Below, one piece after another: positions 55,956 to 64,000 of a DNA stretch of 64,000 nt; the stretch's first letter is position 1, and the number at the start of each line of letters is the position of its first letter. The position numbers were made by a program, and so were the translations under genes. The notes under the pieces were generated by a model. That model was not told the DNA's origin. It saw nothing but the letters and a program-made list of their open reading frames with translations, and ran no database searches. Origin of the DNA: Corythucha ciliata (Eukaryota; Arthropoda; Insecta; Hemiptera; Tingidae); contig CM075941.1 in assembly GCA_038030265.1 (NCBI GenBank), forward strand, positions 5,766,001 to 5,830,000, written 5' to 3'.

Positions 55956-56640
55956 AAATGATATGCCGCTGATTAAGGTAGAATTTGGGAAAACTACTAA
56001 ACAAAAAAACTTGTATTTATTATGTAGTAATTGTATCTATGAAAATAGTTTTATATGAAAAAATATTTTATATATTAAAACAAATATATTTTTTAAATCA
56101 AACATGCTGTATCATAAATATTTATTATAATTAATAGGTGAACTAAGTTTTACCTAAAATGAAATTAATTAAAAGTTATGTAAGAGTGCCACAGAAAAGC
56201 TTGATTTCAGTATTATAGTCCTTTGGAGACATTTTGTTTTGTTTTTTTGTAAAGTAGAGATTTTTGTGAAAAATGTATAAAAAGTGAAATGGTTGTAAAT
56301 TACTATGGTGAAAGAATGTTCGGTTATTTCGAAAAACAAATTTTTAACCTTCTGAGAACGCGATACTGCTCATTGTTGCTTCCTACGTCGGCCTCCTTTG
56401 GTGGGAGGGCGGGGGGTATTGCTTCTCTAGGCTTTGAGCCAAGATCCAGGTGTTTCAGGGGCGTAGCGAGACATTTCAATGCCCCGGGCGGGTGTGATCG
56501 CGGTGGGTGCCCCCTCCTTCTTAAGACAATGCCGAGTATGCGATCACAGGAAGAACCCACTCATCGGCTCGTCTGATCCAAAACCAGTTTCGATTTTTCC
56601 CGTGATCAGCTTGATGGGAGGATCTATTGATATAGCCATC
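55956..56640. other. Spectrin 3' UTR and convergent intergenic space
   Basis: AT-rich to about 56300, then a GC-richer patch at 56390-56520 containing a GGGGCGTAGCGAGACA-type stretch that looks like a dispersed repeat. No protein-coding signal. Plus-strand AATAAA (56668) and minus-strand AATAAA (TTTATT at 56650-56655) lie within 25 bases, so the two convergent transcripts may end at or overlap this point. Confidence 0.5.
56074..56079 (+). promoter_or_regulatory. Likely poly(A) signal of the spectrin gene (ATTAAA)
   Basis: ATTAAA lies 119 bases after the spectrin stop codon in an AT-rich 3' UTR. A canonical AATAAA at 56668-56673 is an alternative or distal site. Confidence 0.45.
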
Positions 56641-56649
56641 ACGAAGTGT

Positions 56650-56655
56650 TTTATT
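56650..56655 (-). promoter_or_regulatory. Likely poly(A) signal of the minus-strand gene
   Basis: TTTATT on the plus strand is AATAAA on the minus strand, about 270 bases after the stop codon; a second copy overlaps at 56655-56660. Confidence 0.45.
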
Positions 56656-56921
56656 TTATTAGACTATAATAAAACAAACTCAAAATTATACAAAATAATG
56701 GTGTCAACAATACAATAGTGAGTTTTAGCACTCTCCCGTTAAATCCTCCGGAAACTTTATTTTCAAATTTCAACCAATCAGTGTTTCGTAACCAAGCAAC
56801 GACTGATTTATCGTGTGCCTTAGCGTTAGCGGTGGGGTTGCTAAAAGTCTCTAATGAGCGTAATACAACGAAATGGTGAAGGTAAATTGTACGTTAATTC
56901 AAGTCATTCCATTCTACTTCC

Positions 56922-57743
56922 TCAGTAACTGATATTCTTGACACAATTCGTTGAGATTCGGCGGAAGGATTTCAGCTTCAAATCCTTAATTTTATTAATA
57001 ATGCATGCATGACACAGAGGATCTTGAGGTCTCATCAGACCCGCACAATTTTCGTTGTGGTCAGAATTTTCGAACCTGTGCTTATACCAAATTGTCTCAC
57101 ATGTACAGCACAGGTTTTTCACTCGGGCTCTTTTGCGCTGATGGCAACAAAGACAAAAAATAATTTTTCTGGTCACAAAGTCTGTCCACATGTCCGGGCG
57201 CGGCCAATCTTTTTTCGGTTTCTTCACCACTGGAGGCGGGGTCAATTCAGTAAAAGCCGTGATACGTTCACAATAGTCAGTAGGAATGGTGACGATGGGA
57301 GCTGAAAGAACTTCATTCAAATTGATCCCGTTCACAACGGTGCCTTCATGTAGGGCCATGGTGGATTCCGCTGGGTCGGCGAGTAAGGCCCTTTGATTCA
57401 CTTCTTCGACGAGTCTTTCGAGAATTGTGACACGTTCGTCGAGGGGACAGGTTGTCACGCTGTGGGCTTGCTGGGCATCTTCCCGATTCGTCGTTACTAG
57501 AGTTTCGTCGACGAATTGACTGTACTCCAATATTTTTTCGAAGTCTTTTGTTATTGAAGAGTACCACTTGAATATGCCTTCAAATAGCGATTTATTGCCT
57601 TGAATCCAAGCACGTCGATGCGCGTATTTTATGATCGAGGAACCTTCCAAAAGTTTATTGTTCAACGCTTCGAGCTCCTCAGCCATCGTCCTCCTTGTCG
57701 CGAAGTCACTTATTGCTCCTTCCTCCTCACGTGAACTGTCCAT
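56922..57743 (-). CDS. Unrecognised 273-aa protein with C-terminal Cys-rich (probable zinc) module
   Basis: One uninterrupted reading frame on the minus strand. The ATG (57743-57741) lies two bases after a good acceptor (TTTTTAG, exon start 57745), so the coding region fills one exon behind a 5' UTR intron. Residues 1-125 are charged and helix-prone. Residues 150-190 are Pro-rich with basic PPPVVKKPKKDWPRP. Residues 197-247 hold Cys pairs C197/C200, C212/C215 and C244/C247, plus H222 or H229 and C233. This spacing could bind one or two zinc ions in a treble-clef or cross-brace fold. I do not recognise the family and assign no function. The frame is long for this AT-rich DNA and far longer than any other open frame nearby. 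The neighbouring genes are unrelated. Confidence 0.75.
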   Translation of the reverse strand: MDSSREEEGAISDFATRRTMAEELEALNNKLLEGSSIIKYAHRRAWIQGNKSLFEGIFKWYSSITKDFEKILEYSQFVDETLVTTNREDAQQAHSVTTCPLDERVTILERLVEEVNQRALLADPAESTMALHEGTVVNGINLNEVLSAPIVTIPTDYCERITAFTELTPPPVVKKPKKDWPRPDMWTDFVTRKIIFCLCCHQRKRARVKNLCCTCETIWYKHRFENSDHNENCAGLMRPQDPLCHACIINKIKDLKLKSFRRISTNCVKNISY

Positions 57744-57745
57744 GT

Positions 57746-58515
57746 CTAAAAACAATAAAAATTGATCGTTATGGTGACACTAGGCTAAATTCATCCCAAA
57801 AGAAGTACGTTCCACACTCGTACGCCATTTTCGAACAAAATTTGCCACGTCCAGATCGGACTGACCCCTCTCCCTTCATAACCTCTCATCTACGATGACA
57901 AAACCAAGCATCACCCCTCCCTTTTCTCCTGTTAATTAATTTGACCATTATGTAATTACAAATCATATTTTTTGTTGTCCAAACAACACCGTTCCGCGCC
58001 CCTTCAAAATCCAAGCCCTTCCCAATTTCGCTCGCTGGCCAAGATGCTAAAAAAGACGCTGTCATTCTCTGCGCCTTTTCAACACGACGTTCCACTATGG
58101 GGTGGTGGGCGTCGGGCACACCACAATAGGGGGAGGGGACTCAATAGGTCTGTCCCAGCAGTGTTTGGAACATGTTCGGAGCAGCGAGTTGTCAAGGTGG
58201 GAACCGGCCTATAGTTGGCGGGCCAATCCTAGTGAGGCCGAGTACTTTCGTAGCAGTTTAGGTTATAGGAACCCAGGAAACCACTGTTCACACGCCCAAA
58301 ATTCAAAACAATTTTTAAAGAATTCAAATTAAATTAAAATTCACGCTCGAACTAACTATTTAATGGAGGGGGAAAGGCTTGGAGTGGATTGCATCTTCAT
58401 TTAAATAAATCTAACGTATTGGTAACGGGAACGTTTCTGTGTGTATTGGTAAATAAAGAGCACTATCAATCAATAATTAAGTCTCGTTCTACATAAAATT
58501 AGCTGTATGACTTAC
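57746..58515 (-). other. Predicted 5' UTR intron of the minus-strand Cys-rich gene
   Basis: The donor on the minus strand reads ACGAACG then GTAAGTC (exon edge 58516). The acceptor ends in TTTTTAG at 57746. This gives a 770-bp intron with no coding signal and places a non-coding first exon just above 58516. It is based on splice motifs only. Confidence 0.45.
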
Positions 58516-58516
58516 C

Positions 58517-59954
58517 GTTCGTGTAGTTCAAATAACTAGAGTCTAGAAGTTGTGTACTTGTCTCCAAAAACAGTCTTGCTTCACACTTTTTGTTATCAAT
58601 CTGCTCATGTATCACACAGTAACGACAGGTTAAGGCTTGGCGAGGCGTTCTTCTGAGCTGTAATACGTTACGTCACCTGTTTCACGTTTACCACCGTGCA
58701 ATGTTACAGGAAAAAGGAAATGTGGCTTACAGCCCTTACACAAGCCATCGGGGTGATCCATTTCACACAGGGGTACTTATTTTTATTATGATTGATCTCC
58801 GAATTGCTATTTCTACTGTCCCATCTTTATTGAAACTAACGCGAAACTTTACGAAGCCTAAAGTTATATAAAATCATTCGTGATTGGAGGACAACCCAAT
58901 TACGTGTGATTGGAAATGACCCTACACCAAAAGCCTACTCGAACGAAGGTTTGATTGAAGGTGAATTTACACTGAAGTGTCCCACGACACTTCTCTCTGG
59001 ACGTAAGTGTAAACTGTCAGACATAAATTTCTTGACTGTACAAAATACCCTTTTGACAATTTCTAGAAATGTTTGTTTACACCAATGCGATTTGTATGTC
59101 TGACACTGAGTTTCAAGCCGTAAGTGTCGCTGGACACTTCTGTGTAAACACACCTTACCCGTTTCTCAAACGTGTTCCGGCAATGTGAGTGGAACCGCAG
59201 AGCCACCGGCAAATTCGTTTTTGTTTTGTTTTTTTGTTTAGAACAGAGGCGTACTCAATTTTGATAAGCAGAAAAATAGACATAGCAATTTTTGGAGGTG
59301 TCAGGGTTGCTTAAAAGAATAATATCACGACGATTCTAATTTCTCGGCGTGATGAGGGGCGCTTGAGTTTTATAATTCGACAAGGAATTCTTTGGCACTC
59401 AAACGCTCAAGGGTGAGGCGTATACAAATATAAAAGTCCACGAAGAGAATTGAAACGTGTCCAATTTCATTCAATAGCTTCATTTTTAAGTGCGCGACAT
59501 TCAGGGGCATTCGCGTTACTATCGAATTGATTTTTTTACTAAACAAATTTAATCAAAACGAGTCAAGAAAAATCGCGAAAATGCTGTGAAATTCGAATTT
59601 AACCGCTCCTCCCGGAAAGGATATGAAATGGTTGTGGGGAAAGGGTGTGGCGAATAACAACAAGCAAGCGTGAAAGCCAAAGCTCAGTCGACCTGAAAGA
59701 AAGAAAAATCCCCAGCGACTTTAGTTTGAATTAAATACATATTTTTGAAATTCACTAACACGCCGATCAATTAAAAAGTAAACAACTTCAGTAGCCCGTG
59801 CCGTGTTAAAAGTATAGTGAAATCAGTGGAGTGTCCGTTCCGTTACCTTCGAGAGTTAAAAAACTTGAGGGGAGAAAAAAGTTATTCGACCGTACCGACG
59901 AAAGGCTCATCTTCCTCTTTCAACCTTTAGTTTTCTTTCGAAACTGGCGAGAAA
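58517..59954. other. Divergent intergenic region between the Cys-rich gene and SH3BGRL
   Basis: Must hold both promoters. An inverted-repeat element lies at 58958-59156. Sequence from about 59780 is probably SH3BGRL 5' UTR. No clear TATA boxes. Confidence 0.45.
58958..59156. mobile_element. MITE-like inverted repeat, about 199 bp (AAGGTG ends)
   Basis: AAGGTGAATTTACACTGAAG pairs with the end CTGTGTAAACACACCTT, and inner parts (GACACTT blocks, GTCAGACATA and TATGTCTGAC) pair as well. Confidence 0.85.
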
Positions 59955-62900
59955 ATGGTGATAAAAGTCTTCACTTCCGGTATTTCAGGGAATAAGGAAG
60001 TGAGTTTCATTTATTAATTAATTGTTTAAATAACATGCAAAGGCGTATTAAATATTTGTCAATATATTTGGTCCCTTATTTGGTCCTCCTGGTCGGATCG
60101 GCATTCCACCGAGTCAACGACCGATTCCCGATTGACAACTATGCACTTGTCCGAAAATTATTGTTTTTTAATGTTTCATCTGTTGATTTTATGTGATAGT
60201 TCGTGCAAAAATAACAATTTTTGCCTGATATTCCAAAGTTCTGGGGCCTTATTCACTAACTTTTTTCAACATTGCTTTTTTCAAAAAACATATGTTTCCG
60301 TTCAGTTTTCTTAATTTCATGAATGAGATTTTAATGTTTCTACCAAAGCAATGTTTCAATCTCGTTAGAGAATAAGGCCCCTGATGACGCAGCTAGGAAA
60401 AAGTGAAATGAGATAAAACATTTCCGTTTATGAGCCAGTTCCTGTCTCACTCAACTTACTAAGAAATTTATTTTTGCAATTATTATATTGTTGAAAATAG
60501 TTTTTGGAAGCAGGAGGGCGGGGGTGAAATGTTTACTTCAACGTGACTCATGTGACAATAAGTGGCACTTCCTTGGGGTTGCTTATTATTATTTATCACA
60601 CCTTTGAGTACCCCCTCCCCCCTGTTTAAATAAAGCGCCCACTCATGCTTCCACAATTCACAAGTCCAAAAAACTGACAATTTTCAGAATTCAATACAAA
60701 TTGTTGTTGTTGGGGGGGGGGGAGGTGAACCAATCCCGCTAAGTAGTTTTTGAATGAACCAATACTATGCAATTTTTTTTTTTTTTTTTTCAAAGGAGTT
60801 GAAATTGCGTTTTAAAATGACTGGACACCGAGAATTTACTTTTTGAATGGGCAAACAGCGCGAAATTAACTTTCTGTAGCCGCGAAAAGCACGAAACTTC
60901 TATTTAGGGGCGAACCTAAGCCGCGAAACTCGGTTTTATATAGCCAATTCTGCACGATTCCTATTTTTGACGAGACTGGACTTGTCAAATTTGTATTGAA
61001 CTCATGAAATTGTTATTTTGAGTGAGCCCATCCCGCGAAATATTGGTTTCGATTTTTTGATTTTTTTCTTTGTGCAAATCCAGACCCGTGAAATTGCTCT
61101 TTGAAAGGAGCTAACCTCCCAGAGTTGCTTTTTGAACGGGTCAAATGTACAAGCTTTTGTTTTCGTAGCAGCGAAAAACGTGCAATGCTCTTTTGAGGTG
61201 AACCAGTACCCGCAAAATTTTTTTTAAATGAGCCAACTCCGCGAAATTATCCTTTAAAATGAGCCAACAAGCTGAAAGTTTCACCTTTCAATACAAAAAA
61301 GGTGTGAAACCCCGTGAAATTGGCTCATTTTGGTATTACAATCCCGCGAATTTGCTTTCTGACGTGCCACATCCTCAAAATTTGGTTTTAAAAGCAGACA
61401 AATGATCAAATTGTTTTTTTTTTCAGATGCCAAAGGCGAAATTTATGGTTATTTGAATTAATCAAAACTGCTAAATTGTGCTCTGTGAAAGTGACAAACT
61501 AACGGTATTGCTTTTCTGAATTGGTCAACTCCGCTTTTTAGGGACACAAAATCCTGTGAATTGGGCCCTGTGAACGAGTAAATCTTATGGAATTGGGTTC
61601 TGTTAGTAATAATTCATAAAATATCAATTTCGAAAGGGTCAAACCATCACATTTAAAAGTGAAATAATTCGATAAATCCGGCACAGAACGGATGGACTGT
61701 CAGTTTAAACCAAAAATTATTAACGTCCCCAGAAATAAATGCAACTCATTCTGGAAACTGCCACCAAAGGGTGCCAATTTCCTTACAAAATGCCTGGAAA
61801 CGTGCAAAAATCACTCACGTCTCGTTGTTTTTTCTATTTTCCCAGGTCAAAAAGAGGCAGCAACGAATCATGATGATTCTCGAGAGCAAAAGCATTGAAT
61901 ATGAAGCGATTGACATCACAGAACCGGGAAACGAAGACGATAAACAATTCATGCAGGACAATGCAAAAGCGAAAGACTCCAAGCATCCCCTTCCGCCTCA
62001 AATTTTCAACGAACTCCAGTACTGCGGCGTGAGTTGGTCGCAGATTACGACCTCCTCAGTACTTTTGTTTCAATAACAATCAATTCGTCCTCGTTCTGTT
62101 CAAAAAGGATTACGATGGATTCGATGTCGCGAATGAAAACGACGAACTAGAAATTTTTCTAAAAATGTACATCCCCCCTAAACCTGTACCAGTACCAGTT
62201 CCAGTAGTCAACGGCACCGAGGTTATCGAGGTATGAACGTACCAAATCGCTAAATTCCTAGAATAACGTTTCTCAAGTTTTTTTTATGAGAAAATGTTTA
62301 AACGTCGAATTTCAAACGTGTTCGTTTTGCAGCATTCCGCTGAGAAGGATACAGGTGTTGCACAAGTCCCCGAAAGGTGATTATGACCATTCCTTTTTTT
62401 CTACTTAAAAAATCGATTTTCGAGGTTTTTACTTCTACATTTCTTTGTCAATCGAACAACTTCGAGTCAATTTTATTAATTTAAAAAACAGGCCTGAAGA
62501 TTCTTCCATCGAAGCACCGGTCATCAATGAAGCCCCTCCAACCAATGGAGAAAATGTCGAGGTTTGCTCCCCCCATCCACTATCATATTCGCTGTGTACC
62601 AGTATCGCGCTAAATTTAACGCTTTTTGTGGCAAAAAAAAATCACTCTCGACAGTGATTCGTCTAAATTTAATAACTTCGTAACAAAATTGTAGGCACCA
62701 GGAAAGGAAACACCTTGCTTATTCTTCTCGTAGGCGGGGTGCTGGTTTATCTTCGCTTCTTAAAACTTGTAGCGGTCTTCGTTTCTTTTCTAGGATCCAG
62801 TTCACGGTTTTTGCTACACTCCCGGTCTGGCCAAGCGTCTTGAAAAGGCTCTCAAATCGCGAATGCGTCGAAAGAAGACTTCCGTTCGTTTATTCCATTA

Positions 62901-63727
62901 TTTTTTTTTTGCCGTCCTCAGTTTTCTTTTTTTGGGGTCCATGTTTTGTTCTCGTTTTGCATGGAGTCGTCTCGGAGGCATTAGTTTTTAGTTTAGGAAA
63001 GAAAACATTTGTCTCGCGACGAGTTGTTTCGTCTCCTGTTTTCAAGATAAACAAAAGTCGCACTTCCTCGAACTTTATTTTGCAGGTCCGTGGTTATTGC
63101 TACACACCGTCACTCGCTGATCGGCTTACCAAAGCCATGGAGAAAGCGTTAGCAAGGAAAAACATAATTCTAGATTTACAAGTTGGTTCAATCTCTGCCC
63201 CCCTCCCCAAATCTTGAGTTGGAATTACACTTTGAAGAATCCGCGTTTTTGCCTGGTTGACGTTCGTCATGCATCATAGTGTGTTTGATTGTTCAGGTTA
63301 TTCCAATTGTTTAAAGTAATGAACAAGCTGCAATTCCTAATACCATTAACAAATTTTAAAGGTGTTGTGTCATTTTTTGCTTCCTCGTTTGTTCACTAGT
63401 GTAGATAGTTGTGTTTCTAAATAATGACTTTAACTGCTACTTCAACGGCCTAACACTATTTTTAATTATTCAACAACCACTGAGCCTGAACCCCTTTTTT
63501 ATTTTCCTTTGTAGCCGAGCAATGTGAAAGAAGTAAACGAAGAGGAAGAAGTGGAAGATGAGCAAGAGGTAAATCATCCACTCAGATTGACTCATACCCG
63601 GCCTTCCCTTTTTTCTCATAACAAACTCCTTCACAATTTCTAGTCTGAATTAGCGAGTGGTGACAAAGTAAACGAGGACGAAGAATCGAACGAAAAGAAT
63701 GACGTACAATTGAAGGAAGAAGAATGA
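59955..63727 (+). CDS. Sh3beta: SH3BGRL-family protein (SH3-binding glutamic acid-rich protein-like), 9 coding exons
   Basis: Exons 59955-59999, 61846-62028, 62108-62230, 62333-62376, 62492-62561, 62794-62883, 63086-63181, 63515-63568, 63644-63727; sum 789 nt, 262 aa if all are used. Start MVIKVFTSGISGNKE matches the family N-terminus. A thioredoxin-like fold covers about residues 1-100 with the conserved PLPPQIFN (63-70), which contains the SH3-binding proline motif, then a YCGDYDGFD segment. The redox CxxC of glutaredoxins is absent, as in this family. After a KPVPVPVPV linker come acidic and Pro segments, two similar CYTP exons, and a Glu-rich tail ending LKEEE and TGA. Family members are small cytosolic adaptors. 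An arthropod-like TCAGT initiator lies at 59823-59827, only a weak promoter hint. AATAAA is at 63763-63768. Confidence 0.92.
60000..60789. other. SH3BGRL intron 1, first part
   Basis: No gene. It includes the inverted-repeat element at 60243-60381, an 11-base G run (60712-60722) and a T run near 60772. Confidence 0.5.
60243..60381. mobile_element. MITE-like inverted repeat, 139 bp (GGGGCCTTATTC ends)
   Basis: GGGGCCTTATTCACTAAC and GTTAGAGAATAAGGCCCC pair with two mismatches; the inner sequence pairs partly (AACATTGCTTT against AAAGCAATGTT). Confidence 0.85.
60790..61690. repeat. Degenerate array (CCGCGAAATTGCTTTTTGAA type), 0.9 kb
   Basis: About 30-bp units with GAGCCAACTCCGCGAAATTA and GGTCAAACCATCACATTT-like words. 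Same family as 20270-20760. Confidence 0.72.
62794..62883 (+). other. Sh3beta: SH3BGRL exon 6: CYTP exon, copy A
   Basis: A phase 0/0 exon of 90 nt bounded by TTTTCTAG and GTTCGT. It encodes DPVHGFCYTPGLAKRLEKAL followed by a basic end (KSRMRRKKTS). It is the counterpart of the next exon. Confidence 0.8.
63086..63181 (+). other. Sh3beta: SH3BGRL exon 7: CYTP exon, copy B
   Basis: A phase 0/0 exon of 96 nt bounded by TTTTGCAG and GTTGGT. It encodes VRGYCYTPSLADRLTKAMEK and then ALARKNIILDLQ. It shares the G-aromatic-CYTP-x-LA-x-RL-x-KA pattern with copy A. Both keep the frame alone or together. Confidence 0.8.
63182..63514. other. SH3BGRL intron 7 (333 bp)
   Basis: AT-rich, no repeat or extra CYTP exon visible; ends in TTTGTAG. 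Confidence 0.55.
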
Positions 63728-64000
63728 CTACGATAATTCAACACTCTACAGAAGAAAAATGCAATAAAGACAAAAAAAAAGTAACACGCTGTTGCGATTG
63801 TTTTCAAACTGACAATGTTCCCCAAGTTTTAATTTTTTCACGGTAATAATTTGTGATAATTGGAATTTAAGGAGAGTTGAAATCCTTCCTTCCTGCCGCT
63901 AAAAAAATTTATTTATTTATACGTTTTGATATATTTAGCTTTGAAAGCTGTCGCTGAAAATGAAGAAATGAAGTCGTTAATTTACGAATTTTCACCCTGA
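63728..64000. other. SH3BGRL 3' UTR and downstream
   Basis: Holds the poly(A) signal at 63763 and AT-rich downstream sequence; no further gene. Confidence 0.6.
63763..63768 (+). promoter_or_regulatory. Poly(A) signal of the SH3BGRL-like gene
   Basis: AATAAA lies 36 bases after the stop codon and is followed by an A-rich stretch. Confidence 0.75.

Noticed and set aside
55327..56058. 243-codon open frame covering the spectrin C-terminal exons
   Set aside because: It reads through two introns and leaves the spliced frame; the splice signals and phases support the tail ending at 55955.

Overview
The window is nuclear DNA from an animal, most likely an arthropod or another ecdysozoan. The evidence is a GT-AG intron-rich gene for beta-heavy spectrin (the karst/SMA-1 type, with an internal SH3 domain), a separate SH3BGRL-type gene, tRNA-derived SINEs, and many small inverted-repeat elements. 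The species cannot be named from sequence alone. Most introns are very short (55-150 bp), while a few are 1.4-9.6 kb and packed with repeats.

Layout. 1-5146 is upstream sequence with repeats, including a nested palindrome at 2825-3527. 5156-55955 (+) is one gene: 58 coding exons that I joined by eye. Their lengths sum to 12420 nt, an exact multiple of three, giving 4139 residues. The order is N-terminal leader, tandem CH actin-binding domain, spectrin repeats with an SH3 domain near residue 880, about 30 repeats in all, a charged linker, a PH domain and a proline-rich tail. This is the size and order of beta-heavy spectrin. The first four coding exons are separated by three introns of 8.8-9.6 kb; the other exons sit mostly between 33.2 and 56 kb.

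56922-57743 (-) is a single-exon coding region of 273 aa with a C-terminal Cys-rich, probably zinc-binding module that I do not recognise. It converges on the spectrin 3' end and has a predicted 5' UTR exon upstream. 59955-63727 (+) is an SH3BGRL-family gene of nine coding exons. It has a thioredoxin-like fold, an acidic tail, and two adjacent exons that are diverged copies of each other.

The large introns and flanks carry: (i) degenerate arrays of about 30-bp units, several sharing a CGCG/TTCGCG core; (ii) a 2-kb fold-back element at 15838-17898 with a smaller inverted-repeat element inside one arm; (iii) three copies of a family flanked by 11-12 bp direct repeats, one a near-perfect palindrome and one split by a SINE; (iv) two copies of a GC-rich SINE with pol III A and B boxes; and (v) at least seven short inverted-repeat elements. 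The proteins suggest a cortical cytoskeleton gene beside unrelated neighbours. I see no operon and no defence or biosynthetic system.
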